From contig NZ_JAHXZS010000005.1 of the NCBI RefSeq assembly GCF_019740335.1, positions 62,001 to 126,000 of the forward strand: a DNA stretch of 64,000 bases. The letters are read 5' to 3'. The notes under the pieces were generated by a model that worked only from the letters and a program-made list of their open reading frames with translations, was not told where the DNA came from and ran no database searches. This DNA comes from Alteraquisediminimonas sediminicola. GTDB lineage: Bacteria > Pseudomonadota > Alphaproteobacteria > Sphingomonadales > Sphingomonadaceae. The translations under genes and the position numbers were made by a program. This document shows, in pieces, positions 17,994-26,630 of this stretch (the first letter of the stretch is position 1; each line of letters begins with the position of its first letter).

Positions 17994-19139
17994 ATGATGA
18001 CCAGCCAGTATGATCTGACCGAAGATCAGCTTGCCATTCAGGATATGGCACAAAAATTCACGGCAGACGCGATCACGCCCTTTGCCGCGAAATGGGACGA
18101 AGAACATCATTTCCCGCGCGATGTGATCAAATCCGCCGCCGATCTCGGTTTTGGCGGGATTTACGTATCGGAAAATTCGGGCGGGATCGGCCTTGGCCGT
18201 CTCGAATCGGCGATCATCATGGAAGCCATGGCCTATGGCTGCCCATCGACCTCGGCGTTCATCTCGATCCACAACATGGCCACTTGGATGATCGATTGCT
18301 ATGGCAATCAGGCGCTCAAGGACCAATATCTCCCCGGTCTCATCGCGATGGATCAGATTGCATCCTATTGCCTGACCGAGGCAGGCGCAGGGTCGGACGC
18401 GGCCTCGCTCAAGACCAAGGCGGTCAAGGATGGCGATGATTATCTCATCACCGGGTCGAAACAGTTCATCTCCGGCGGCGGCGAAAACGAAGTCTATGTG
18501 ACGATGTGCCGTACCAGCGAAGATGGTGCCAAGGGCATCAGCTGCTTCGTTATCGACAAGGATATGCCGGGCGTCAGCTTTGGCGCGCAGGAAAAGAAAC
18601 TCGGCTGGCATTCGCAGCCGACCGCACAGGTCAATTTCGACAATGTCCGTGTCCCGGCAATGAACATGGTCGGCGCATTGGGCGAAGGCTTCAAGATTGC
18701 GATGGCCGGTCTTGATGGCGGTCGCCTCAACATCGGCGCGTGCTCGCTCGGCGGTGCGCAGCGCTGCCTTGACGAGGCGATCAAATATACCAAGGACCGT
18801 CGCCAGTTCGGCAAGGCGATCGCCGATTTCCAGAACACCCAGTTCACGCTGGCCGATATGGAAACCGATCTCCAGTCCGCACGGTTGATGCTCTATGCGG
18901 CGGCGGTGAAGGTCACCAACGGCGCGCCGGACAAGACCCGCTTTGCCGCCATGGCCAAGCGCCTTGCGACCGACAATGGCATGACCATCGTCGATCGCGC
19001 GCTCCAGCTGCATGGCGGCTATGGCTATTTGCAGGATTATCCGATCGAGCGCTTCTATCGCGACCTGCGCGTCCATCGCATCCTTGAAGGCACGAACGAA
19101 GTGATGCGGATGATTATTGGCCGGGAGCTGGTAAAATAA
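17994..19139 (+). CDS. Acyl-CoA dehydrogenase, likely isobutyryl-CoA dehydrogenase
   Basis: A 381-residue FAD-dependent dehydrogenase of the short-chain/isobutyryl branch, predicted to turn isobutyryl-CoA into methacrylyl-CoA in valine breakdown. Family motifs are CLTEAGAGSD, ITGSKQFISGGG, KDRRQFGKAI and HGGYGYLQDYPIERFYRD. The catalytic base is E365 in LEGTNEVMR. The substrate assignment rests on the following hydrolase, hydratase and mmsB genes. The start is the first of two ATGs after GGGGGGAA. The stop overlaps the next start by one base (TAATG). Confidence 0.92.
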   Translation: MMTSQYDLTEDQLAIQDMAQKFTADAITPFAAKWDEEHHFPRDVIKSAADLGFGGIYVSENSGGIGLGRLESAIIMEAMAYGCPSTSAFISIHNMATWMIDCYGNQALKDQYLPGLIAMDQIASYCLTEAGAGSDAASLKTKAVKDGDDYLITGSKQFISGGGENEVYVTMCRTSEDGAKGISCFVIDKDMPGVSFGAQEKKLGWHSQPTAQVNFDNVRVPAMNMVGALGEGFKIAMAGLDGGRLNIGACSLGGAQRCLDEAIKYTKDRRQFGKAIADFQNTQFTLADMETDLQSARLMLYAAAVKVTNGAPDKTRFAAMAKRLATDNGMTIVDRALQLHGGYGYLQDYPIERFYRDLRVHRILEGTNEVMRMIIGRELVK

Positions 19140-20182
19140 TGACCGACGAACTCATCATCCGCGTTGAGGGCAAGGCGGGGCAGATCAGCCTCAACCGCCC
19201 CAAGGCGATCCACGCGCTGACCCTGCCGATGGTGCATGGCATGGTTGAAGTGCTGACCAACTGGGCCAATGACCCTGCCATCGGCGCGATCATCCTTGAT
19301 CATGCGGAAGGCCGTGGCTTTTGCGCCGGGGGTGATATTCGCATCCTGTCCGAATCCGCCGCCAAGGATGGGGTCGATGGCCGTCGCTTTTTCTATGATG
19401 AATATCAGCTCAACAATCTGATGTTCACTTATGGCAAGCCGATCATCGCCTTTATGGATGGCATCACAATGGGTGGTGGCGTCGGCATTTCCCAGCCTGC
19501 GCGTTTCCGCGTCGTGACGGAAAATACCCGTTTTGCCATGCCGGAAACGGGCATCGGCCTGTTCCCCGATGTCGGTGGCGGCTGGTATCTGTCGCATCTT
19601 GAAGGCCGGGTCGGCCAGTATCTCGGCCTGACTGGCGCGCGCATCGACGGGGCGGAATGCCTCGCTCTGGGCCTTGCCACCCATTATCTGCCTGCTGACG
19701 CATTGGCAGAAGCCAAGGCGCGGATCGCCGATGATCCCGAACGGGCCGAAGGCATTCTCGGCCAATTGTCCATCACCCCGCCAGAAGCGAAGATCACCGC
19801 CCATATCGCCCAGATCAACCGCGCCTTTGCATCCGATCGGTTCGAAGACATCATCGCCGCCTTGGAAGCCGATGGCTCGGATTGGGCGTTGAAGGAACTG
19901 GCCACGCTCAACACCAAATCGCCCCAGACCTGCAAGGTCACGCTGCGCCAATTGGCGCTGGGCGGGCAATGCGCGACCTTTGCCGATAATATGGCGATTG
20001 AATATCGCATTGCCTCACGCATGCTGATGTGCCCCGACTTTTCGGAAGGCGTGCGTGCCGTCATCGTTGAAAAAGACAATGCCCCGAAATGGAATCCGGC
20101 GACGCCTGCCGATGTTTCCGAAGACTTTCTGGACGCGATTTTCGCGCCCCTTCCCGCCAATGAAGAATGGAAACCGCTATGA
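19139..20182 (+). CDS. 3-hydroxyisobutyryl-CoA hydrolase
   Basis: A 347-residue crotonase-fold thioesterase that releases 3-hydroxyisobutyrate from its CoA ester, the step special to valine degradation. Motifs are GFCAGGDIR (oxyanion hole), MGGGVGIS and [17 protein letters not shown], the last carrying the Glu and Asp that distinguish HIBCH from hydratases. The extended C-terminus ([36 protein letters not shown]) also fits HIBCH rather than a 260-residue hydratase. It overlaps the previous gene by one base and the next by four (ATGA). Confidence 0.93.
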   Translation: MTDELIIRVEGKAGQISLNRPKAIHALTLPMVHGMVEVLTNWANDPAIGAIILDHAEGRGFCAGGDIRILSESAAKDGVDGRRFFYDEYQLNNLMFTYGKPIIAFMDGITMGGGVGISQPARFRVVTENTRFAMPETGIGLFPDVGGGWYLSHLEGRVGQYLGLTGARIDGAECLALGLATHYLPADALAEAKARIADDPERAEGILGQLSITPPEAKITAHIAQINRAFASDRFEDIIAALEADGSDWALKELATLNTKSPQTCKVTLRQLALGGQCATFADNMAIEYRIASRMLMCPDFSEGVRAVIVEKDNAPKWNPATPADVSEDFLDAIFAPLPANEEWKPL

Positions 20183-20952
20183 GCTATGAAACCATCCTCG
20201 TCGAACAACGCGACGCCGTTACCCTTGTCACGCTCAACCGCCCGCAGGCGCTGAACGCGTTGAACAGTCAGGTGCTGGCCGATTTGATCGTCGCCTTTGC
20301 CGCTTATGACGCCGACCCAAGCCAGCGCTGCCTCGTGCTGACCGGTTCGGAAAAGGCCTTTGCCGCTGGTGCCGACATCAAGGAAATGCAGCCCAAGGCC
20401 TTCTCGGCCATGTATAGCGAAAACTTCTTCGCGGGTTTTGAACGCGTGACCGGCACGCGCAAGCCGTGGATCGCCGCCGTGGCGGGCTTTGCGCTTGGCG
20501 GCGGTTGCGAATTGGCAATGATGGCCGATCTCATCATCGCGGGCGACAATGCCAAGTTCGGCCAGCCAGAAATCAAGCTCGGCGTGGCCCCCGGCATGGG
20601 CGGCTCGCAACGCCTGACCCGCGCCGTCGGCAAGTCCAAGGCCATGGATATGTGCCTGACCGGCCGTATGATGGACGCTGCCGAAGCTGAACGCGCCAGC
20701 CTCGTTTCGCGCATCGTGCCGGTGGCGGACCTGTTGACGGAGGCGTTGAAAACCGCCGCTTCCATCGCCGCCATGCCCCCGCTTGCCGCCATCGCCAACA
20801 AGGAAATGGTCAACGCCGCGTTTGAAACCAATCTCAACATGGGCATGTTGTTCGAACGCCGTTTGTTCAACGGGCTGTGCGCCACCGACGACAAGGCCGA
20901 AGGCATGACCGCTTTTGTCGAAAAGCGCCCCGGCAACTGGACCGGCAAATAA
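20179..20952 (+). CDS. Enoyl-CoA hydratase (methacrylyl-CoA hydratase role)
   Basis: A 257-residue crotonase. [11 protein letters not shown] supplies the oxyanion hole, and two catalytic Glu are seen in [13 protein letters not shown] and [10 protein letters not shown], followed by [14 protein letters not shown]. In this operon it would hydrate methacrylyl-CoA to 3-hydroxyisobutyryl-CoA, acting between the dehydrogenase and the hydrolase; crotonyl-CoA would also be a reasonable substrate. The ATG at 20179 overlaps the hydrolase stop by four bases. A start four codons earlier is in frame but lies inside the previous gene. Confidence 0.92.
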   Translation: MSYETILVEQRDAVTLVTLNRPQALNALNSQVLADLIVAFAAYDADPSQRCLVLTGSEKAFAAGADIKEMQPKAFSAMYSENFFAGFERVTGTRKPWIAAVAGFALGGGCELAMMADLIIAGDNAKFGQPEIKLGVAPGMGGSQRLTRAVGKSKAMDMCLTGRMMDAAEAERASLVSRIVPVADLLTEALKTAASIAAMPPLAAIANKEMVNAAFETNLNMGMLFERRLFNGLCATDDKAEGMTAFVEKRPGNWTGK

Positions 20953-20986
20953 GCCGCGCCGTTCTGCATCATTTAAAGGATCACAT

Positions 20987-21868
20987 ATGAGCACCATCGC
21001 ATTTATCGGTCTTGGCAATATGGGCGGCGGCATGGCGGCCAACCTCGTCAAGGGCGGCCACATTGTCCACGCATTCGATCTCGCGGAAGCCGCGCTCGCC
21101 AAGGCGGCTGAAGCAGGCTGCAAGCCGTTCACCACGGTGAAGGAAGCGGTTGCGGGCGTCGATGCGGTGGTGTCGATGCTGCCCAATGGCAAGATCGTGC
21201 AGGCCGTGTATGAAAATGACGTGATCGGCCATGCCCCGGCGGGCGCATTGCTGCTCGATTGTTCGACCATCGACGTCGCGACAGCGCGCGCTGTGGCAGC
21301 CGCCGCAACCGCCAAGGGCTATCCGATGGTCGATGCGCCGGTTTCGGGCGGGATCGCCGCTGCCAATGGTGGCACGCTGACCTTCATGGTCGGTGGCCCG
21401 GACGATGCGTTCAAGGCCGCCGAACCGATCCTCGCCAAAATGGGCAAGGCCGTGATCCATGCCGGTGCCGCAGGGGCAGGACAAGCCGTCAAGATCTGCA
21501 ACAACATGCTGTTGGGTGCCTCGATGGTCGCAACCTGCGAAGCCTTTGCGCTGGCGGAAAAGCTCGGCCTTGATCTCCAGACCTTCTATGACATCTCCAG
21601 CGTGTCGTCGGGTCAGAATTGGTCGATGACCAGCTATTGCCCGGTGCCGGGCGTTGGCCCGTCTTCGCCCGCTGATCGCGGCTATGAAGGCGGCTTCGCC
21701 TCGGCGTTGATGCTGAAGGACCTCAAGCTGGCGATGGAAGCAGCGCAAGGCGCGAATGCCGCCGTGCCGATGGGGGCTGCGGCTGAATCCTTCTACCAGA
21801 TCCTCACCTCGGCAGGTGAAGGTGGCAAGGACTTTTCCAACATCATCAATATGCTGCGCGGTAAATAA
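20987..21868 (+). CDS. mmsB: 3-hydroxyisobutyrate dehydrogenase
   Basis: A 293-residue NAD-dependent beta-hydroxyacid dehydrogenase that oxidises 3-hydroxyisobutyrate to methylmalonate semialdehyde. The Rossmann motif is FIGLGNMGGGMAANL (residues 5-19). The substrate motif DAPVSGGIAAANGG and the catalytic lysine K169 in GQAVKICNNMLLG are present. Length and motifs are standard for MmsB. AAGGA stands seven bases before the ATG. It is the last gene of the four-gene run that starts at 17994, and its product is the expected substrate of an aldehyde dehydrogenase such as that at 16424. Confidence 0.96.
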   Translation: MSTIAFIGLGNMGGGMAANLVKGGHIVHAFDLAEAALAKAAEAGCKPFTTVKEAVAGVDAVVSMLPNGKIVQAVYENDVIGHAPAGALLLDCSTIDVATARAVAAAATAKGYPMVDAPVSGGIAAANGGTLTFMVGGPDDAFKAAEPILAKMGKAVIHAGAAGAGQAVKICNNMLLGASMVATCEAFALAEKLGLDLQTFYDISSVSSGQNWSMTSYCPVPGVGPSSPADRGYEGGFASALMLKDLKLAMEAAQGANAAVPMGAAAESFYQILTSAGEGGKDFSNIINMLRGK

Positions 21869-21959
21869 GCGCATATTGCCGATCTGAAAAACGGGCGGGG
21901 CTGTGCTATAACGCGCGGCGCCGCCTGTTTCATATTCACACGCTGACAAGGAACGCAGC

Positions 21960-22271
21960 ATGAGCGACCAAGAAGAAGACTATGTCTATGACGAAGCCAG
22001 CGGCGAATGGATGTCCGCTTCGGAAGCCCGCGACCGCGCCGCGACAGCCGATACCGCGACCAATGTCGTCGATAGCAATGGCACGCCACTGCAAGATGGT
22101 GACAGCGTGACGCTGATCAAGGATTTGAAGGTCAAGGGCGCAGGCCAGACGCTGAAGCGCGGCCTTGTCGTCAAGAACATCCGCCTGACCGCCAACCCGG
22201 AAGAAGTCGATTGCCGCACCGATGGCATCAAGGGTCTGGTGCTGCGGACCGAATTTTTGAAAAAGCACTAA
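21960..22271 (+). CDS. PhnA/YjdM C-terminal domain protein lacking the zinc ribbon
   Basis: A 103-residue protein whose residues about 38-103 closely follow the C-terminal SH3-like domain of E. coli YjdM (PhnA): DSNGTPLQDGDSVTLIKDL, KVKGAGQTLKRG, VKNIRLT, VDCRTDGIKG and LRTEFLKK. The usual N-terminal zinc ribbon with two CxxC pairs is absent, replaced by an acidic segment (SDQEEDYVYDEASGEW); a single Cys remains (near 86). The family name comes from phosphonate operons, but the function is not established. It has its own promoter-like TATAAC upstream (about 21914-21919) and is followed by a strong hairpin. Confidence 0.85.
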   Translation: MSDQEEDYVYDEASGEWMSASEARDRAATADTATNVVDSNGTPLQDGDSVTLIKDLKVKGAGQTLKRGLVVKNIRLTANPEEVDCRTDGIKGLVLRTEFLKKH

Positions 22272-22289
22272 GCTTTTTTATATCTGCTT

Positions 22290-22319
22290 ACGGGGTCGGG
22301 CCAATTGGCGCGACCCCGT
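22290..22319. terminator. Strong hairpin between convergent genes
   Basis: ACGGGGTCG (22290-22298) and GCCAA pair with TTGGC and CGACCCCGT (22311-22319), one mismatch, almost no loop. It lies 18 bases after the PhnA-domain gene. There is no T run directly after it on either strand, so it may act as a transcript-end stabiliser or Rho-assisted terminator for both convergent genes. Confidence 0.55.
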
Positions 22320-22426
22320 GGATTTGCAGCTTGTTATCATAGCGCAGATTCCAATAATCAGGGCCGCCATTTACGCATAAGCGGGATGTCACCCCATATC
22401 GTCCCTCGTTACTCCCGGCCCCCTAT

Positions 22427-22530
22427 CGTCATTCCCGCGAAGGCGGGAATCCAGACAGGGTGGAGCGACAGGGATGCGCGCCCTTCGATCTGTTCGTGCT
22501 TTATGGATTCCCGCCTTCGCGGGAATGACG
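22427..22530. repeat. REPIN-like inverted repeat, copy 1
   Basis: Two 27-bp arms in perfect inverted orientation (22427-22453 and 22504-22530) flank a 50-bp spacer. Each arm carries the core ATTCCCGCGAAGGCGGGAAT, itself a palindrome with a GAAG loop, framed by CGTC and CCA. Copies 2 and 3 are at 54864 and 60378. A partial arm, CGTTACTCCCGG, sits 20 bases to the left. The element lies between convergent genes. Confidence 0.88.
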
Positions 22531-22568
22531 AGGGATGAGGGACGGCCACGACATCATAAGCCCGTAAT

Positions 22569-23990
22569 CTATTTTGGCACAGCCCAACCAAGGCCAAGCG
22601 ATTTCTGCAATCCGACATAGGCGGTCATCAACCCCGCCTCCATCACATGTACCCGTTGTTCAGATGCCAGCACATTCGTCTCGGCGGCGATAGCCTCGAT
22701 CCGGCTGATCGCGCCCACCTGCGCCCGTTCATGGGCCAGCGCGGCGGTTGAACGTAGCAATTGATGCTGATGACTTGCGCGGATCAATTGCTGACGCGCA
22801 AGTCCGTAACGGGTAAGCGCACCCGCCGCATCGTTCAACGCCGCCAACACGGTGTCGCGATAGGCGGCTTCGGCTTCGTTCATATCCGCCTTGGCCCCAT
22901 TGATCCGCGCGCGGGTGCGCCCGAAATCCATCAGGCTCCACCGCAACAACGGCAATGCCGCCCCAGAAAGACCATTGCGTACCGCCGTGCCGCTCAGATC
23001 CAGCAATGAAAAACCCAATAGCCCGGTCAGGCTGACCTGCGGGAATCGTGCGGCCATCGCCTGCCCCACCACGGCATTGCTGGCCGCAAGGCGGCGTTCC
23101 GCCATCCGAATATCGGGCCGACGGCGCAACAGCGATGCCGGATCGGCCACCGCAATGTCGGCGGGCGGCAGCGGCACATTGCCGACATCCGCCAAACGCG
23201 CATCAAGACCGCCCGGTTCCAACCCAAGGAGATAGGCCAACCGATCACGCGCCAGCGCCGCCGCCACGCGTCCGCCATCGGCCTCGCCCTCCGCCGTCAA
23301 CAACGCCCCCTCGCGTTCATCGACCGCAGCCTGATTGGCTGCGCCTGCCTGATGCCGTTGCTGGACCAATGCCAGCCCATCCTGTTGCAACTGCACGCCG
23401 CGCACTCCCAGCGCATGGCGCTGCTGGGCCGCGCGCAGGGATGTATAAGCCTGCCCCACTTCCGCCGCGAGCTGCACCCGCGCGTCATCTCGCCCGGCCT
23501 CGGCCATGTCCGCGCGCGCGCGTCCGGCCTCGACCCCTCGTGCCAGCCGTCCGGCGAGGTCAAGCTCCCAACTCGCATCCATGCCGCCAGCCGCAAACGC
23601 GATATTCTGGTTGATCGCGCCGTCCGCGCTCTCGATCCGGCCCATCGCCGCGCCCGCAATCACGCCGATATTGGGCATGCGGTCGGCACGACGCTCGGCC
23701 AGCATCGCCCGCGCCTTGGCGATCCGGGCCTCGGCGATGGCGATGGACGGGCTATTGGCCAGCGCCTCATCCACCAATGCTGCCAATGTCGCATCGCCGA
23801 CTTGATCCCACCAGCGTTGGACCGGATCATGGGCGGCCATATCCAGCGCTTGCGCCTGTGCGAAATGGCCACGCGCCACTGATATAGGGTCGACTACGGC
23901 AGGGCCTTGATAATCCGGCCCTGCGGCACAAGCGGTGGCCAGCAGGGGCGTCAGCAGCGCCATCAGGCGGAAATTGGCAATCCGGGTCAT
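22569..23990 (-). CDS. Outer-membrane efflux lipoprotein, NodT/OprM family
   Basis: A 473-residue outer-membrane factor. A lipoprotein signal peptide ends at the lipobox LLATAC (C21), followed by AAGPDYQGP, the start typical of NodT-type channels. Two outer membrane efflux (OEP) repeats of long helices follow, with LVDEALANSPSI, PDIRMAERRL and FPQVSLTGLLGF motifs. It would form the TolC-like exit duct of a tripartite pump. The adaptor gene lies 74 bases upstream in the same direction, but no inner-membrane transporter is nearby. Confidence 0.92.
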   Translation of the reverse strand: MTRIANFRLMALLTPLLATACAAGPDYQGPAVVDPISVARGHFAQAQALDMAAHDPVQRWWDQVGDATLAALVDEALANSPSIAIAEARIAKARAMLAERRADRMPNIGVIAGAAMGRIESADGAINQNIAFAAGGMDASWELDLAGRLARGVEAGRARADMAEAGRDDARVQLAAEVGQAYTSLRAAQQRHALGVRGVQLQQDGLALVQQRHQAGAANQAAVDEREGALLTAEGEADGGRVAAALARDRLAYLLGLEPGGLDARLADVGNVPLPPADIAVADPASLLRRRPDIRMAERRLAASNAVVGQAMAARFPQVSLTGLLGFSLLDLSGTAVRNGLSGAALPLLRWSLMDFGRTRARINGAKADMNEAEAAYRDTVLAALNDAAGALTRYGLARQQLIRASHQHQLLRSTAALAHERAQVGAISRIEAIAAETNVLASEQRVHVMEAGLMTAYVGLQKSLGLGWAVPK

Positions 23991-24064
23991 GCGATGATCG
24001 GCCCTTCTGGCTGACGAAACAAGATGAACATATGAGGGGTCGGCAACAGGCAGCAGGGCCGCGC

Positions 24065-25135
24065 TCAGTTCTTATTGTCCCTGGTATCGACGCTCGCCAC
24101 CACCGACATGCCGGGAACGATCACCCGGCCTGCGGGCATTGCCCCATCGAGCTTGATCCGCACCGGCACGCGCTGCACGATCTTGGTGAAATTGCCGGTC
24201 GCATTTTGCGGCGGCAACAAGGCAAACACCGATCCTGTCCCCGGTGAAAAGCTCTCCACCCGGCCTTTTAACGGTTCGTCCGCCAGTGCATCGAGCACAA
24301 TATCCACCTTCTGGCCAATCCGCATCCGCCGTACCTGCGTTTCCTTGAAATTGGCAACGACATAGATGTGTTCGACCGGCACGACCGACATCAGCCTTTG
24401 GCCGGGGCGCACATATTGGCCAACGCGCACGCCGCTATCGCCGATGCGGCCATTGATGCTGCTCCGCAAGACGGACAGGGCCACATCGCTATTGGCGCGT
24501 TGTTGCTGGGCGCGGATCGCCGCCACCCGCGCATGTGCGCCATCGACCTCCGCCGCAGCCGCGTCGCGTTGCTGGGCCGCCAGCACCGCCTGCGCCCCGG
24601 CACGGGCCAGCCCCGCCTGTGCGCCATCGCGTTGCTGACGCAATTGCGCGAGCTTTTCCCCGCTTTCCGCGCCAGACCGGGTGAGCGGTTCGTAGCGTTT
24701 CACTTCACCCTGAAGATAATCCACCCGCGACCGCGCGTCCATTTCATCGGCGCGCGCCGCGAGAATGGCGGCATCCTGACTATAGACCCGGCTGATCGAC
24801 TGCGCGACCATGGCCTGCGCCGCCGCCAGCTCCGCCGTCAATTGTGCGGCCTGTGACGCGGTATCAATGCCGGAAATACGAACCAGCGGATCGCCCGCCT
24901 TCACCGCCTGATTATCGGCGACCAGCACCTGTTCGACATAGCCGGGCAATTTCGGCGCGACCTCGATAATATCGGCGCGCAAATAGGCATCATTGGTGGA
25001 TTCAACATAACGACCATAGGTCAGATAATGAAACAGGCCGTAAACCCCGCCCAACACAAGCAGGCCAAGAAAAATGAATACGAACACACGGGTGCGCGCG
25101 CGATTTTCTTCGCCATTTTCTGCATCAGGCTCCAT
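24065..25135 (-). CDS. HlyD/EmrA-type periplasmic adaptor subunit
   Basis: A 356-residue membrane-fusion protein. After an acidic N-terminus there is one membrane helix (residues about 17-38, VFVFIFLGLLVLGGVYGLF). ESTNDAYLRADIIEVAPKLPGYV is then the lipoyl half-motif characteristic of EmrA. A long coiled-coil rich in Ala, Gln and Arg (about 95-220) and a C-terminal beta-barrel with YVVANFKETQVRRMRIGQ follow. EmrA works with the MFS pump EmrB to expel hydrophobic compounds. The ATG at 25135 follows AGAGG; the longest frame to 25231 lacks support. Confidence 0.92.
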   Translation of the reverse strand: MEPDAENGEENRARTRVFVFIFLGLLVLGGVYGLFHYLTYGRYVESTNDAYLRADIIEVAPKLPGYVEQVLVADNQAVKAGDPLVRISGIDTASQAAQLTAELAAAQAMVAQSISRVYSQDAAILAARADEMDARSRVDYLQGEVKRYEPLTRSGAESGEKLAQLRQQRDGAQAGLARAGAQAVLAAQQRDAAAAEVDGAHARVAAIRAQQQRANSDVALSVLRSSINGRIGDSGVRVGQYVRPGQRLMSVVPVEHIYVVANFKETQVRRMRIGQKVDIVLDALADEPLKGRVESFSPGTGSVFALLPPQNATGNFTKIVQRVPVRIKLDGAMPAGRVIVPGMSVVASVDTRDNKN

Positions 25136-25259
25136 CTTCGCCTCTGATTTCACGATGTTTTTCCCCGATGCCCTATTTATGCCCGCTTTGAATAGCCATT
25201 GGATTGGAGAGTGTCCATTGCAGAATGGCAAGGATATTCATGGGATATAGTGCTGAGAA

Positions 25260-26588
25260 TTAGTTGCGCGGTGCGTGTCGGCGATAACTCAGCGCCTCGG
25301 CATTGGTGCGGACCGGATAATCCGCATAACGCGCCGTTTGTATCGCCCGCGCCGCCGCAACCCGAGCCGCGACTTCTGCCGACCCTTCCGCAGGCGGGGG
25401 CAGGACAAGATCGGCGGCGCTCACACCCTGCACCTCAACATGGAGATCGATCCGATCCAGCAATGGTCCCGACACCCGCGCCTGATAATCCGCCGCGCAT
25501 TTCGGCGCGCGCGCACAGGCCAAGGCCGCATCCGCCAAATGGCCGCAGCGACAGGGATTCATCGCCGCAATCAACTGCACCCGCGCAGGGAAAGTGACAT
25601 GGGCATTGGCCCGCGCGACCATGATTTTCCCGGTTTCGAGCGGCTGGCGCAGGGAATCGAGCACTGTCCGCTGGAACTCCGGCAATTCATCGAGGAACAG
25701 CACCCCCAAATGGGCAAGGCTGATCTCCCCCGGCTTCACCCGCAGTCCACCGCCGACCAATGCGGGCATCGATGCGCTATGATGCGGGGCGCGATAGGGG
25801 CGCTGACGGATCAATCGCCCGCCCGCCAATTCCCCGGCCACCGAGGCGACCATCGACACCTCAAGCGCCTCTGCCGGGGTCAGATCGGGCAAAATGCCGG
25901 GCAGGCATGCCGCCATCAGCGATTTGCCCGCGCCCGGCGGCCCGATCATCACGAGATTATGCCCGCCCGCCGCCGCGATTTCCAGCGCGCGCTTGGCGGT
26001 TTCCTGCCCTTTGACCTGACGCAGATCCGGTCCCCGCACAGGCGGATCTATCTCGCCAGGCACAGGCGCGGCCAATAAGGCAACCCCCTTGAAATGATTG
26101 ATGAGCGTCAGCAAATCCGGCGCGGCCAGCACCTCAATCGATCCCGCCCACACCGCCTCCGACCCCTGCGATGCCGGGCAGATCAGGCCCTTGTCCCGCT
26201 CCGCCGCAAACAGCGCCGCCAGCAATACACCCGGCGCGCCAGAAATGCGGCCATCAAGGCTCAATTCCCCCAAGGCGACAAAGCCGGACAGCATCTCCGC
26301 ATCAATCACCCCCATCGCCGCCAGCAACGCGAGCGCAATCGGCAAATCGTAATGCGAGCCTTCCTTGGGCAAATCGGCGGGCGACAGATTGACGGTGATC
26401 CGGCGTGGCGGGAGCGACAGGCCAATGGATGCCAGCGCCGCCCGCACCCGTTCGCGGCTTTCCCCCACCGCCTTATCGGGCAGGCCGACAATGATGAAGG
26501 CGGGGACGCCAGAGAGCAACTGGACCTGCACCTCGATGGCGCGGGCCTCCAGCCCAAGAAAGGCGAGAGTTTCGGCCTGTGCCGCCAT
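25260..26588 (-). CDS. comM: ComM/YifB family Mg-chelatase-like AAA+ ATPase, shortened C-terminus
   Basis: A 442-residue protein of a family that normally has about 500. ComM is a hexameric helicase that promotes branch migration during natural transformation. The N-terminal ChlI domain, Walker A GPPGAGKS (216-223), Walker B LFLDE (297-301) and the cysteine site MNPCRCGH...CARAPKC (C346, C348, C358, C364) are intact, as is SGPLLDRIDLHVEV. The final part reads PVRTNA then EALSYRRHAPRN (425-442). In relatives about 60 residues of the Mg_chelatase_C domain separate these two stretches, so an in-frame deletion is inferred. The reading frame is otherwise clean. Confidence 0.9.
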   Translation of the reverse strand: MAAQAETLAFLGLEARAIEVQVQLLSGVPAFIIVGLPDKAVGESRERVRAALASIGLSLPPRRITVNLSPADLPKEGSHYDLPIALALLAAMGVIDAEMLSGFVALGELSLDGRISGAPGVLLAALFAAERDKGLICPASQGSEAVWAGSIEVLAAPDLLTLINHFKGVALLAAPVPGEIDPPVRGPDLRQVKGQETAKRALEIAAAGGHNLVMIGPPGAGKSLMAACLPGILPDLTPAEALEVSMVASVAGELAGGRLIRQRPYRAPHHSASMPALVGGGLRVKPGEISLAHLGVLFLDELPEFQRTVLDSLRQPLETGKIMVARANAHVTFPARVQLIAAMNPCRCGHLADAALACARAPKCAADYQARVSGPLLDRIDLHVEVQGVSAADLVLPPPAEGSAEVAARVAAARAIQTARYADYPVRTNAEALSYRRHAPRN

Positions 26589-26630
26589 GATGTACGCTAC
26601 CCCTACAAAAACAGGTTCAGATGAAGCCGA

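Noticed and set aside
22427-22530. Possible CRISPR array or attachment site
   Set aside because: There are only two arms, in inverted rather than direct order, and the same unit recurs at two distant sites; this is a REPIN-like doublet.
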